A stretch of 64,000 nt of DNA from Amblyomma americanum (GCF_052857255.1 NC_135498.1:166214255-166278254); one strand, 5' to 3'; positions 43,117 to 54,882 are shown, counted from the stretch's first letter. Notes: a model not told the origin generated them from the letters alone. Program-made: numbers and translations.

Positions 43117-45951
43117 GTGACTGGCAAACTACCCGTGCGGCCACACGCGCAGCGTTGCTCCAATTACGATGTCAGTTTTCTGTACACTAATATAAGGAGT
43201 GTTCTTTCTAAAAACGTAGCACTTTCTTCTTTAATTGATTCATGCTGCTCCTCGGTCATCGCGCTTACCGAGACTTGGTTAAATGACATGGTTCCTGATG
43301 ATGTCGTTTTCGCCTGTGACTCCGAATTCAACATATTTCGTTGTGACCGCACGGGCCGTAGAGGTGGCGGTGTCCTTCTGGCTGTCAATAAAGTACTCAC
43401 TGCTGTGCCTATCGAGGTCACGTCGTACCTAGAATCGGTATGGGTCCAGTTGAATTGTGGTCCCACGGTCGCCATCATTGGCGTCATTTACCGCCCTCCG
43501 GACATGAATTCTTCATTCGCAAGTCAGTTTTCTAATTTACTAAGCGATCTTACTTGTCGTTTCCCGAATTCAAGCTTACTTTTACTTGGTGACTAACTTT
43601 CCGGCTATTAACTGGTCGTCATTAACAGCTCCTGCCAATGATCCTGAAGCTGAGGCTTTCCTCCAGTCCTGTCTCGATTTCTCTTTGCAACAACTTATTT
43701 TTGAACCTACGCATCGTTCCGCCCCTACAGCCAATATTCTCGATCTTATCTTGACAAGTGATCCTTACCTCTGCTCCAACATTGCGCTCTTAGAAGGCCT
43801 TTCCGACCATTCCATAATCACGGGTAACCTGAATTTTGTGCCCCATAAAAAGGTAACTCGCACTAAACAAATAAGGTGCTACTACCGAGCAAACTTCGGT
43901 GAAATAAACGCTCAGTTGTCAGTCTTTGCCGATCATTTTCTTCACGATTTTTCGTCACGCTCCGTGGAAACGAACTGGAACCTGTTCAGCGTGAAACTTG
44001 CTACTCTCTTTGACAGATTCATACCAGTCATCAGTATCCCATGCACTAACACAGCGCCTTGGTTTAATAGGCATCTACGTCGCCTTAATAACAGGAAAAA
44101 GCGCCTTCACAGACAAGTCGACAAGAACAGACACTCCGAATCTTGGCAACGGTACAAACTATGTGATAAGGAATATCAGTCTGAGTTGATATCTGTACGT
44201 AGGCACTTTTTCTTCACACACGATCTACCGGCAATGCTAACAAACAATCCACGGAAGTTCTGGCAGATAATAAACCCCGCTAATCATCCTGACATTACTC
44301 TTACCAACGCGGACGGCAGCAGTGTTCCAGTGGCCGAATGCGCCGAACTTTTCAATAACGCATTCCCATCCGTTTTTACCCGTGAAGATCTCCCTCTACC
44401 TCCTATTTCTGTCAGCACTTCTAATACGTCAATGTCCGAAATATGTATCAGTGAGACAGGTATCTTATCCTTACTAGGGAAGCTTAAAACAACATCAGCA
44501 TCAGATCACCTTGCCTTTAATAACAAAATACTCAAAAATTCATCTGATGGTATTCATCGCATCTTGCTCGCTATTTTTTCACAATCTCTATCATCAGGCG
44601 TGATTCCGCTGGACTGGCGCCTAGCTAAAGTTGTGCCAATTTTCAAGTCAGGTGATCGTTCCTCTCCACTAAATTACCGACCCATTTCATTAACTAACAC
44701 TGTTTGCAAACTTCTTGAACACGTAATTCACTCGCAGGTAATTAACTATCTTGAAGAAAACAACATTATCTTTAAATATCAACATGGGTTCCGTAAAGGC
44801 TACTCATGCGAAACGCAACTTGCCGGATTCATTCAAGACATACATTCATCGATTGATGCTGGCATTCAAGTAGACTCCATATTTCTTGATTTTTCTAAAG
44901 CTTTCGACAGAGTACCTCACAACCGGTTATTAATGAAACTAGCACTGCTTAATATTCACCCTCTTGTCATTGCAAGGGTTAAAGTTTTTCTCTTTTCCAG
45001 GTCTCAATTTACACCTGTCAATAACCACAATTCGTCTTTCAGTCAAGTACACTCTGACGTCCCACAAGGAAGTGTGCTTGGCCCCTTACTTTTCCTAAAA
45101 TTTATCAACGATTTACCGGATTCCATTTCTTCCCATATCAGACTTTTTGCTGATGATTGTGTAATTTATCGCAAAATTTATTCTAACACTGATTGCCAAT
45201 CCCTTCAATCTGACCTGGATTCAGTAACAGCATGGTGCTCAACCTGGCTTATGCAATTTAATCATTCAAAAACTAAATTGATGTCTTTTACTAACCGAAT
45301 GTCTCGAATTCAAACAGCATACTCCTTAAATAATAGCTCACTCGAGCTAGTCACCACGTATAAGTACTTAAGACTTCACCTTCATTCAGACTTAGCATGG
45401 AAACACCATATTAACCTTATGCTTGCATCTGCTAATCGGTCATTAGGTCTCTTAAAACATAACCTAAAGCATGCTCCTCCTCACCTCCGTGCCCATGCCT
45501 ATACCACTCAAATTCGACCTAAAATCGAATATGCCTCGGCTATTTGGGACCCTTACCAATCTTACCTAATAAATAACATTGAATCATTGCAGAACCGCAC
45601 CATTCGTTTTATTTACTTCGATTATTTACGTAACCCCAGCATCACAGCCTTAAAGAAACGCGCAGGTCTCCACGATTTATGTCTCCGCCGCAAAATTGCA
45701 CGACTATCACTTTTTCATAAACTTTATCATCATCCATCACTTCATAACGACTTTTTTCTTTGCATCCTTCGATTTTTGACCCCCGCGATCATCCCTTTAA
45801 AGTTAGGCGTTTCACGTGCAGAACATTTAACTATGCGCATTCATTCTTACCACGCACAATATCTGACTGGAACACTCTGCCTTCACTTATCGCAACCACC
45901 ACTGATCCTGATAAATATTTTAATCTCATATTTTCAATAAATACTGCTTAA
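43117..45951 (+). pseudogene. LINE-C ORF2: endonuclease and reverse transcriptase
   Basis: The endonuclease begins with VSFLYTNIRSVLSK, then ALTETWLND (43260), RRGGGVLLAV (43360) and IIGVIYRPPD (43475). A frameshift just after LLLLGD (about 43590, consistent with loss of two bases) leads into FPAINW and the catalytic LSDHSIITG box (43800). RT blocks follow: YRPISLTN (44675), FRKGYSCETQ (44790), DFSKAFDRVPHNRLL (44890), PQGSVLGPLLF (45065) and FADDCVIYRK (45145). A second frameshift in a T-run near 45745-45760 moves into the C-terminal FLPRTISDWNTLP block, ending at 45951. Catalytic residues look intact. Confidence 0.88.
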
Positions 45952-46289
45952 CTCTTCGCATGCATTGTTATTTTTTCATGGCTTCCTTTACAGGGTATGT
46001 TATTGCAGGGTATGTTCTTAAATGATTCATTGCATTAGTGTTCTGTTTGTATAATTTTAATACTGCAGTAATATTCGTTCTTTGCCGCGCTGCCATTCTT
46101 TTGATTCTTTTGCTTCCTTATGTCATGCGAAGTGTCTTATTTTTGCTTTTGTTGTTTTATATTTGTGGTTTTGTTTTATTCTGTTCATTTGCCTGTGCCC
46201 CCTCCCCCCTATGTAATACCCTCTCGAGGGCCTTTAGGGGTATTCTGTATAAATAAATAAATAAAATGCACCTACAAGCCCAAAAAGCC

Positions 46290-46496
46290 AGTAGTAGTAA
46301 GTAGTAAGTGGATGAAAGGGGAAGAGGAAAGGAAAATGCACGGGCCTGTGACTGGTGTTAAAGCACCACCACCACTGCCGGCGTGCAGATAGAGAGAAGG
46401 ATAGGTAGGGTTTCAGAGGAAGAAGGAAAAAGGGAAAAAAGGGGGGGAGTATACAGATGCGGGAGACACCGTCAACAGTCAGTCAGCTGCCTTGGG
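46290..46496 (-). other. 3' untranslated region of the RNase H LINE
   Basis: This minus-strand pyrimidine-rich region lies between the stop codon near 46497 and a (TAC)n-like tail at about 46294-46310. It directly abuts the LINE-C tail at 46262, so the two LINEs are tail to tail. Confidence 0.6.
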
Positions 46497-48722
46497 CTAG
46501 CAATAGCCGTCCAGACCCGTCTCCTCCAGGAAGGCGAGGAGAGACCGGAACGCCTTGGAAGCGTTGGGGCCGGTGGGGAAGAGGAGGGCACTGGCCGAGT
46601 TTGATGGAAGGCTCAGGTCCCTGTAGCAGGCAGCCAGCTTTGCCTGGTGGGTGGCCAAGGCAGGGAAATCGAGGAGGAGGTGGTCGATGGTCTCCTCCGA
46701 ATGGCCACAGCGGGAGCAGTCCGCCGTGAGGGCCAAACCCTTGCGGTGGAGCCTAGCCCCGGTCCAGGAGCATCCGATGCGGAGCCGGAGCAGGAGGGAC
46801 CTCTGACGTCTTGTGATCCCCTTGTCTGGCAGGCGTTGTGGGGGTTTCCCTTGGGCAACCCTGGGGTCGGGGTGCTCCATTAGGAGCTGCCGCTCCGCGA
46901 TGCCTCTGGCCACATCCAGGGGCACCACAGCAGTAGAGCAGGGGGTACGGTGTCCATGCGCAGCCTTGGCCAGGACATCTTCCTCCTCATTCCCTGGGAC
47001 TCCAACGTGGCTGGGGATCCAGGCCAGGGAGATAGAGCAGCCATGGGAACAGATTCTGTCCAGTCTGGCTGCCAGCTTGCGCACGATGGGCAGCCGGCTC
47101 CGTGGCTCTTGCAGAAGCTGAAGGGCCACCCTGGAGTCGCTCAGAATGGCCACAGTCTGCAGCGCGGGGTGGGACTCCAGGATGTCGGCAGCCAGGTGGA
47201 GGGCCGCCAGCTCTGCTGTGGTCGAGCTGGCCACGAACGGAAGCCTGGCCTGCCGGCTTTCTCCCAACGAAGGAGCGGTGCAAGCAGCTGCGGCAGACGG
47301 GCAAGCACCCATGAGGACCGACCCGTCCGTGTAGAGCTGTGTGCAGCCGGCCAGGTCCTCCTCCAGGGTCGCTGCTGCTTCCTGCCGGAGGCCAACTGCA
47401 GGGGTGAGGCGCTTCGGCCTGGTGCCCCGTGGTGGCATGAGCACCCGGAACTGATGGCCCAGGTCCGGTCGTGGAGGGGAAGGAAGGTGCTCCGGCTGCC
47501 CACCCACCAGCTGTTCGAACTCCTGGGCAACCTTCCCCATTCGAGAATGAGGGTGGCCGAGGAGGCGCTCCAGGAGGGGACGCCCATCCGGGGCGAGGTG
47601 GAGACGCTCAGCATGGCGGAGCGCAGTCCGCTGGGCCTGCAGCATCATGGGCCACACGCCAGCCTCTGCAAGTGTGGCCGAGATATGGGAGCCACGGGGA
47701 AGTCCCAGACAGAGACGGACTGCAGCCCTCTGAGATCGCTCGATGGCCAGCTGCTGTTGTATGGTCATCTGGACCAGAGGGAGGGCGTACAGGAACTGGG
47801 CCCCTGCCATGGCCTGGAAGAACCGGAGCCCCATTTGTGGGGTGATACCGTTTCCCCCAGCCAGGAGACTCCGGATGGCGCCACGGACCCTGGTTGCCTG
47901 TCGACAGAATGCCTTGACGGCTGGGCGCCAGGTGAGGTGGCGGTCGATCAGGAGGCCCAGATAGCGGCAGGAATGCCGCCATGGGAGCTCCCGTCCTGCG
48001 ACGCTGAGGTAGGTCTTCCCTGGGCGTGCTCCTGGCCGGATGTTGAGCAGCATGGCCTCAGACTTGGTGGGGGAGAGCTGCAGACCAACCCGTTCCAGGT
48101 AGGAGCCGACCCTGGTGATGGCCCGCTGTAAGTTCTTGATGACCTGAACCCTCTGGCGCCGTGGTCCGCGACACCATAGGGCAATGTCGTCCGCGTAGAT
48201 AGCAATGCGGACGGGTAGTTTCAGGCCATCTGGGAGGCAGGTGGGCAGCTGGGCCATCACCAAGTTGAACAGCATGGGGCTCAGCACGCTGCCCTGGGGA
48301 ACCCCTCTGGTGAGGGCCTGGGGAGTGCTGGTAGCGCCTCCAGCTCGAACACAGCTTGTGCGGTCCCGAAGGAAGCCCTGGATGTAGCCACGAAGGTTGC
48401 CGGTGACGCCATGGCAGTCCACGGCCTCGAGGATCGCCTCATGGTAGACATTGTCAAATGCCCCCTTCACATCTAGGAGTGTGAGGCAGACGACGTGGTG
48501 GGAGCGCCGTGCATCCTCGAGGCTGGACACGATGTCGGCTATGGCGTCAGCAGTACAGCGGTGCCTCCGGAACCCAGACTGCTGCTCGGGCAGGAAGCGT
48601 GTGGCCGCAGCGATTCACTCCAGCCTCCCCAAGGCCATGAACTCCATGAGCTTCCCTGGGGCCGAGGTCAAGGACACCGGCCTACACTTTCGAATGATGT
48701 GCACTGCGCTGCCTCGGGCTTA
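46497..48722 (-). pseudogene. 5'-truncated I-type LINE: RT plus RNase H
   Basis: The minus strand starts in the RT fingers (CRPVSLTSAPGKLMEFMALG, about 48688-48630), has one TGA at 48615-48617, then is open for over 700 codons. Blocks are QQSGFRRHRCTADAI (48585), LLDVKGAFDNVYH (48475), RGVPQGSVLSPMLFN (48315) and IYADDIALW (48205-48180). RNase H follows with LYTDGSVL (47335), TTAELAALH (47220), ILSDSRVAL (47150) and WIPSHVGVPGNEEEDV (47025-46975). A C-terminal CSRCGHSEETIDHLLL segment lies near 46720-46670. All RT and RNase H catalytic residues are present. It is GC-rich compared with neighbours. The endonuclease and ORF1 are missing. Confidence 0.9.
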
Positions 48723-48987
48723 GGTATTTGATTCCTTAAAAAGTTTGCTTATGGTTTTGAAGTGCGTTTCTTTAGTCGTTTAAAACAGCTACCCACCTGC
48801 AGTATTTCTCAGTTTTCTCTAAAAGTAACCTTGTTGATGTTTTCCAGCTGTAGGAATTAAAAATATATCTGATTTTCTGTCAACATTTTCAAGTTTTGCT
48901 ATGTCCTCCAGGATGTACGGTTCCTATATGACTGCTGCACATTTCAATGTGTAGACTGTGCGGGAACCTTCTTAAATGCCCTAGTTT
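48723..48987. other. Unassigned AT-rich sequence
   Basis: No coding or repeat signal is seen between the LINE truncation point and the next SINE. Confidence 0.4.
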
Positions 48988-49254
48988 GTATATTGCTTTC
49001 TGGTTTGGTTTAGGGAGTTTAACGTCCCAAAGCGATTCAGGCTATGAGAGACGCCGTAATGAAGGGCTCCAGAAATTTCGACCACCTGGGGTTCATTAAC
49101 GTGCACTGACTTCGCACAGTACACGGGGCTCTAGAATTTCGCCTCGCCTCCATCAAAATTCAACCGCCGCTGTCGGAATCGAACCCGCGTCTTTTGGGCC
49201 AGCAGCCGAGCGCCGTAACCACTCTGCCACCGTGGCGGCTGTATATTGCTTTCT
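48988..49254 (-). mobile_element. tRNA-derived SINE (Ruka-like) with perfect target duplication
   Basis: The SINE occupies 49002-49240 on the minus strand. Its head is GCCGCCACGGTGGCAGAGTG (A box), its B-box-like GGGTTCGATTCC is near 49178, and the body reads GGTGGTCGAAATTTCTGGAG with an end at GGGACGTTAAACTCC. The 14-mer GTATATTGCTTTCT at 48988-49001 is repeated at 49241-49254, a perfect target duplication that indicates a recent insertion. Confidence 0.92.
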
Positions 49255-49289
49255 AATTATTGATATCCTAGAAATGAGTATAGGCAAGG

Positions 49290-49490
49290 CGTGTAATGCA
49301 AAGGAATGGTTCAGAAAGTTTGTTCCAAGAGAGGAAATATGTAGCATACGGCGACAGAAAGTAAGTTGTGTGGATGAGATTAAGAAGTTTGCAGCGATAG
49401 GCTGGCAGCAGCAGGCACAGGAAAATGTTAATTGGAGAAATGTGGGAGATGCCTCTGTTCGCCATTGGACATAGGCTTGCAATCATGGCA
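49290..49490 (+). pseudogene. LINE C-terminal fragment (RTE-like)
   Basis: The frame includes RQKVSCVDEIKKFAAIGWQQ and VNWRNVGDASVRHWT, resembling the extreme C-terminus (DEI...W...A...WR..GEA.V..WT) of RTE-like or related LINE proteins. It is only about 65 codons, so the assignment is weak. It abuts the SINE. Confidence 0.45.
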
Positions 49491-50151
49491 CAGTATATGT
49501 ATAAATGAAGCAGAAAAGTTAAGCACACATTTTCAAATAATTAGCGACCTTGTCTGACACATAGGGCCTAGCCAGCACGTGCACACACAGGTTTAGCAGA
49601 TAATAACGGCGAAAATAGCCGACATTAAAGTTATAAAAGAAATTACTCAATTTTTATTGATGCAGATGTCACATCTATGCACTGAGGAGCGGTCTCACTA
49701 GCTCGCCCACAGCAATGTCACTGCTTTTGCTAAACATTTCTTGGAAGCAGCACGCATGCATTCTCACATCAAATTGTACTGGCACATTCGTACGGGCAAA
49801 TTACTGGTGACAGTGCTTTATATGTTGTAATTGGAAACTCTTTTTCAGCCTCTGACCGATGGGGATAATACCTAGATAGGCCTTGGGCCTAAGGGCCTTT
49901 GGGACCAGAGGGGTGCATTCCCTGGAATATAATTTGTTGTGGTTCTTCATCCAGATGGGTTTCAGAATGGATCCTCTGATGGGAAATGCCAATGATCTCT
50001 TTCTATCACTTCTTTCACCTGATGACACGCAAAGGCCTAAGAGTATTTGAAAGTGGCTTTTTTGCGATGTCTGATGGTTTAGTTCCGCTAAAATTTTATT
50101 TGTAGGCTCTATTTCTCAACCTAAGTAAAGTAGCTTTTCAAATTTTTGCAG
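49491..50151. other. Unassigned sequence
   Basis: No known domain or repeat is recognised. It ends with a pyrimidine-rich tract and TTTTTGCAG (50143-50151) that could be a splice acceptor. Confidence 0.4.
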
Positions 50152-50225
50152 AGGACACCATCCCAGCATTGCTTCAGTTTCTGGCAAGCTGGTGTGTTGA
50201 CCCATTAAACGTCATCGTGACCGAG
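50152..50225 (+). other. Possible exon of an unidentified host gene
   Basis: After TTTTTGCAG the only fully open frame reads DTIPALLQFLASWCVDPLNV and then IVTE, a protein-like composition with helix character. A possible donor GTGGGC follows at 50226. I do not recognise the protein. The evidence is splice-like signals plus composition only. Confidence 0.25.
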
Positions 50226-50441
50226 GTGGGCAAGTTGTACGTAGAAGTAAATTTATATTGATGTACAAGTGCAAACTATATTTAAACATTAGTTTTTGGA
50301 TATAAGTAGGCTTTATTTGTATGCCGTAATGCAAACATAACTTTTGCAGAAGTATACAGCGGGTTTCTAATACGGAAGTAAGCATTCTTTGCATCTGCCA
50401 GTAGAATAGTGGTCTTAATGATTTTTTTATTATTTCCACAG

Positions 50442-50494
50442 GATCAGGAGCCGCTCACATCATCTTTGCGCACCACTGAAGGAAGAGTGGCCTT
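50442..50494 (+). other. Possible exon of an unidentified host gene
   Basis: TATTTCCACAG precedes 53 bp that read DQEPLTSSLRTTEGRVA, followed by a consensus-like donor GTATGT (50495-50500). It joins in phase with the end of the candidate exon at 50152-50225. The next downstream acceptor (TTTTCTAG at about 50923) gives an early stop in that phase, so the model is incomplete. Confidence 0.25.
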
Positions 50495-50500
50495 GTATGT

Positions 50501-50765
50501 GGACGATGACGATGATTATGGGTGTCCATGGCGCAAGGCCATCTACGGCCGAAGAGCACCATGGCACAAGGTATTTTCCATTTCTCAAGGTGGGGTCAAA
50601 GACCCATTTCCCAAGCATTTCACCCTACAGAAGCCGAGCACCAGACCAGGGGAAAGCTTGTACCCATTGTATCACCGGTGGGTGCCCGGCGGCACTGGGG
50701 ATCGAACCCCACACCTCCCGCGTGCGAGGCGGATGCTCAACCACTTGGCCACCGCTGCGGTTTGC
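50501..50765 (-). mobile_element. tRNA-derived SINE, second family
   Basis: On the minus strand this begins ACCGCAGCGGTGGCCAAGTG (A box) and has a B box GGGGTTCGATCCCC near 50705-50692. The tRNA-like part could fold with an anticodon-loop-like CTCGCAC. The 3' end runs through a body starting GGCACCCACCGGTGATACAA to a (CATCGT)n tail at about 50500-50520. The body differs from the Ruka-like SINEs here. It lies immediately after the candidate donor at 50495. Confidence 0.75.
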
Positions 50766-50860
50766 ATGTGGACGAAGTCCAGACTACAGAAGTATCGATC
50801 GTCATTTCTCGAGGGAGTTTGCTGCCTGTCTGCAGCACTGTAGATATTCCATATTGAATA

Positions 50861-50878
50861 CCCCCCCCCCCCCCCCCC
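50861..50878. repeat. Poly-C tract (18 C)
   Basis: An uninterrupted run of 18 C. A similar 16-C run is at 58711-58726. Confidence 0.95.
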
Positions 50879-51999
50879 ACAAGGCGCACCGCCTGCTGAC
50901 CTTCTTTGAATATGCTTTTCTAGGCCGAGGGAATACCAGACCCCGTATTAAGGCCCTTGAGCTGTTCAGCGTTTTCAAAGCTAACACGCAGTGAATGAAG
51001 TTGGACAGTGTAGGTGCAGGAGAGTATGGTCTTTGTCAAAAACATGCAGCCTGTCATGCTTTGTTCTCGGTCGTGTAGTGTGCCTCGTTTCGCTTTGTCA
51101 TCATTAAAAATCTTATGAAGGTGAGAGGAGCTCTTTCACTGTTTCTCACCCATCCAAAGCTTAGCACTTGCACAGGCGCTGTAAAAGCCCCACTACATGG
51201 CTTAGAACCCACTTCTTGGACTACATACTTTTGACAGTAGCTGTACCCTCCAGCACCGCCTTCCATACCTAGTCATGTCGAACTTTGTTTGAATGCTCAA
51301 TAGGTGCATCACTAGTTAAACGTAATCGGTTATTTGTTACGAACAAAATTAAACATCATGTTACATTATGCAGTCATCTGAAATAGAGAAATAAAGCACG
51401 AGTAGCATTGAACTCAGAAGAAAGATAAAACTCCACAGCTGTGTCCCTAGTAATGCCTGTCCCTGCATTTCTTATCTGCAATATGTACTGGACATGACAA
51501 AGCTCTGGCAACTTTCTGACAGCCGCAACACGCAGCACTCACACTGATCTGGTCAGTTATATTCTTATCTGTCTAGCTCACCTACCGACTGTTTTCTGTC
51601 AAAATGTACACATCCTGTGCGCTATTGTTTCTGTTTGTGCTTTGTCTTTTTTCTGCAAGATGATTACCATGTATATATATTCTATATTAATACATTGTGA
51701 TAAATTGTAATGGTGAGCAATGGATGTGGGCTTTCCAGAAAAATTTTCCATTGAGGATTCAAAAATAGGCCACGAAATTTTTTTCAGTAATTTCGACCAC
51801 TATGTTTGCGTTTCTTCTGAATGCTTTGTTATAGTGAACCTGAACTGCATATTATCGACGTTTAATGCAATAAAGGCTGCTGAAGATTTTCTACATATGT
51901 GCAATAAAATTGTAAAAACTAGCGGCTTCATCTTTCGAAGCCAGGTTTCTAGCAAGAATATATTTTCTATGTCCAGTGTTGTTTTCCTTTACATTCCAA
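50879..51999. other. Unassigned sequence
   Basis: A frame at 50930-50993 (GRGNTRPRIKALELFSVFKA...) follows TTTTCTAG and could be a terminal exon, but its phase does not fit the candidate at 50442. The 113-codon frame at 51720-52061 has no known domain. No repeat is recognised. Confidence 0.35.
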
Positions 52000-52545
52000 A
52001 AAGTTTTATTTCCATCAGAAATGGAGACCCCCTACTCCCTACCCCTGGCGCGCAGGCCTAGGGGCAGGGGCCGGGGCCTCCGGGACTAGATGCAGGCAAA
52101 GAGTTGCTGTCTCTTCGCGGCCTCTACCGCCAGATGGATGGCTTTCCTCTGCATGGCGGGGTCCGCACTTTGCAGAAGGGTCTCCCAGGCTTCTCTACTA
52201 TTTATTCCTTCATTGACCCCTGGGGAGTGTGTGCATTGCCAGATTATGTGGTCGAGGGTCCCCCTCTCCCCGCATTCCTTACATTTATCATCTATGTCTT
52301 CGTGTTTCAGGACGTGTGATGCCCATACCGTATTTATGTAGTTTCCTGCTTGTAATCTGAGCCAAGTTGTTGCCTCTCTGTTTCCAAGCTCTTTGTCCGG
52401 TGGAGGGACAGTTCTTCGATGTAATCTGTAGCTTTCTATTATCTCCGTGTATGTCTGTAGTCTCTCGTCAAGCTCCTTGCAATCGGGCGGCTCTGCTCTT
52501 GCCCGGAGGTAGAGATCTCGGGCAAAGAGGTTGGTTTTCATGTGG
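52000..52545 (-). pseudogene. LINE-F: 5'-truncated LINE, C-terminal cysteine motif
   Basis: The minus strand, open from 52541 to 52086, reads AREPPDC-like N-terminal residues, then GNREATTWLRLQAGNYINTV, a CKECGERGTLDHIIWQC zinc-like motif (about 52290-52240), and an Ala-rich end. This arrangement is the protein end of RNase H-type LINEs. The 3' untranslated region is GC-rich and runs into AATAAAAC near 52005. It is truncated at about 52545. Confidence 0.65.
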
Positions 52546-52988
52546 TTGTGACGGTAAAACAGAGTAAATATTGGTGTGGTAAAACAGCTAGCAGCTTAGT
52601 GCTGCCACTATACATACAAAAACCCTCTGGGATGTTGCACAGCCCTCTTATTATTTTACATTTAATGCCCAGAAAAAATATTCCTCAGATGACCTACATA
52701 AACGCTGGCCAGTTTGGAGCATACTCGACAGATCTCGAGAACGACCGCCAAATGCCCCTCAGAGAGGCCCTTCAAGCAATGGCGTCGAGTTACTATCGAA
52801 TGTTGTAGCGAGTCACCCTGCCCCTGCTAGACGCCTGCAATGACAATCTAACATGCTGCAAGGCACAACGGCTGGCCCTGATGTCACGACAATAGGTCGA
52901 CACCACAGTGCCTACAGCTCCTTTGAATAGAATTTGCTCTCGAGATGAACCTGCGAGACGCAAATACTCGCATTAGTAACCAAAAAAC
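52546..52988. other. Unassigned sequence
   Basis: A short frame at 52689-52808 (MTYINAGQFGAYSTDLENDR...) starts right after TATTCCTCAG. Its function is unknown. No repeat is recognised. Confidence 0.35.
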
Positions 52989-53104
52989 TGCACCGCGGTG
53001 AAAATCTTTACCAGTCCAACTGGTTTATAGAATTCCCAGTTAGTTCCAACTGGAAATTTATCCATAAACCAGTTGGACTGGTCAAGATTTTCAACCGGGG
53101 TGCA
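52989..53104. repeat. Foldback element (MITE-like), 116 bp
   Basis: The ends TGCACCGCGGTGAAAATC and GATTTTCAACCGGGGTGCA are near-perfect inverted copies. The arms extend about 42 bp each (including CCAGTCCAACTGGTTTAT) around a short centre. No transposase gene is present, and a target duplication is not clear. Confidence 0.85.
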
Positions 53105-53226
53105 CGTGGTTTCTGTGCTCTCGTTGCTAGCCGCAAAAACGCCGTATTTAATGGTGAATGCATGCTACCTATACTAACCACATAACAACCGTTTTTTTTT
53201 CCGCAGTGAAATTGCGCTCCCTTCAT

Positions 53227-53485
53227 AACCGCATAAACAGCCGCTGCGGTGGCTGAGTGGTTATGGGGCTCGGCAACTGGCCCGAAAGACGCGGGTTCGA
53301 TTCCGGCCGTGGCGGTCGAATTTCGATGGAGGCGAAATTCTAGAGGCCCGTGTACTGTGCGATGTCATTGCACGTTAAAGAATCCCAGGTGGTCGAAATT
53401 CCCGGAGCCCTTCACTACGGTGTCTCTCATAGCCTGAGTCGCTTTGGGACATTAAACCCCCATAAGCCAAACAAACCACATAAAC
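53227..53485 (+). mobile_element. tRNA-derived SINE (Ruka-like) with 12-bp target duplication
   Basis: The SINE body is 53239-53473. The head AGCCGCTGCGGTGGCTGAGT is the A-box part, GGGTTCGATTCC near 53290 is the B box, and the body contains GGTCGAATTTCGATGGAGGC and GGTGGTCGAAATTCCCGG. AACCGCATAAAC (53227-53238) and AACCACATAAAC (53474-53485) flank it with one mismatch. It is among the better-preserved SINEs here. Confidence 0.92.
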
Positions 53486-54739
53486 GGCTTTTTTTACGTG
53501 GTGAAAGCCTGCTCGCGTTGTCCACCGTAAGTGCTCCGCATTTTTTGGTGTGGAAATATACCCCAAATATAATGGTGTACATTGGGCCTCGATTCCGGGG
53601 CACGCTAGAGGACAATCCAACAACACCCATCTGGGTTGACTTGTGTTTAATGTGTAAAGAAGGACTTTATTTTAAATTCCTACAGTCTACGTTACCTTCT
53701 AGCCACTCCACCTGATTAAGAACCCAATGATGTTTTTTTTTTTCTCATTGGACCTCAAAGCCTGTGGAAAATGCGCATGTTAGACCGCAATGCTGAACCT
53801 GATGTTTCACCCAGAAACCATTTACCCGAATGATACTCCACCTCAGGGACATTTATGATAAATGACACTTTCTAAAGGACTGCCTTCCGCTGTTGATACG
53901 GTGTCAATCGTTGTCGCACTTTTAGTCGTGTTGTCTTCAGTCAAGCTGGTGGAGTGCAGCCACTAGGCGAGCTATTTCTAAATAATCCATATATAGCCCC
54001 TTCTGTACATACATAACCTAGATATAATAAATGTCATGTTGAAAAAAGACCGTGGCACGCAGAGCGCCTCGGTTCGACCCGCAAAGCCGGCGAATTTCTT
54101 TTTTTGAATGATGTCAAGTGAGATAGCACTTCCTGTGGACACATTTTGTGGACAGATTCTGCGCACAACTTCCGATGGCGGATTTTCCTTCGCATGAGGC
54201 ATACAATGCTTACGCGTTAATAAAAATTATTGCTCAACAAAAGAATACAAAAACAGGCAACATATTGTTTGGTACAACTTAAAATTTTAATCATAAAAAT
54301 TAAAATAAACATTTTGTTAGTATAATTTAAGCCTTTTATGTGCATTACTAAGCATAATATAGGAAGAAAAAATTTTCTTGACATGACAAACACAGTTGAA
54401 GGCAGTCGTAAAAATACGAAACGCGCAAAAATCACTCGTTTTTTCATTGTTATTTTCCTTTGTTGAAAGGCAGCGCTAACATAAGTCAACGTGACGAAAG
54501 CGAAGATGCCCGTATGTGGAACAGTAAAGCTGCACTCCGCGATATACAATGATTGTTCAAATAATTCTTGCTTTCTAAAAAATTTCGGGCGATACTTAAG
54601 CTCTGCCTTAATGGCATCAAGCGATAGCGTTAATGTATATCTTCAGCGGTCTGCGGTCCAATTTGCAAATCACTTCGCAGAGACAGACACTGTTCTTAAT
54701 ATGTTTAAAAGTATTTCTCTATATGTTCTTATTGCATCA
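53486..54739. other. Unassigned sequence
   Basis: No known domain. It is AT-rich with short frames only. The Gypsy-3 LTR may begin within its last 400 bp, but I could not find its start. Confidence 0.4.
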
Positions 54740-54882
54740 TATGCGCGATGGGCCGCGTGCGCATTGCCGGCTTAAACAGTAAGCATTATGAACTGAAGCA
54801 CTGCGCTTGACATCTCCGGCTGCTGTCGGTATAAAAACGCGCTGCTCAATAAAGCTGCATCTTTTCGCCCCTGACATTCGGC

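Larger units (their letters stand above)
42410..46262 (+). mobile_element. LINE-C: nearly full-length CR1/L2-like LINE
   Basis: It runs from a short 5' region (with a 17-bp tandem repeat, 42413-42446) through ORF1, ORF2 (endonuclease and RT) and a 3' untranslated region to a terminal hairpin (AATACCC 46215-46221 with GGGTATT 46238-46244) and an (ATAA)n tail. It carries one frameshift early in ORF1 and two in ORF2 but otherwise long frames, so it is fairly recent. It is the best reference in the window for LINE-A. Confidence 0.88.

Noticed and set aside
46950..48131. 393-codon plus-strand frame
   Set aside because: It is antisense to the RT+RNase H LINE, whose motifs are clear on the minus strand; high GC leaves the antisense frame open.
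50690..50765. Functional tRNA-Ala-like gene
   Set aside because: The tRNA-like part continues into a SINE body and tail and lacks a matching acceptor stem.
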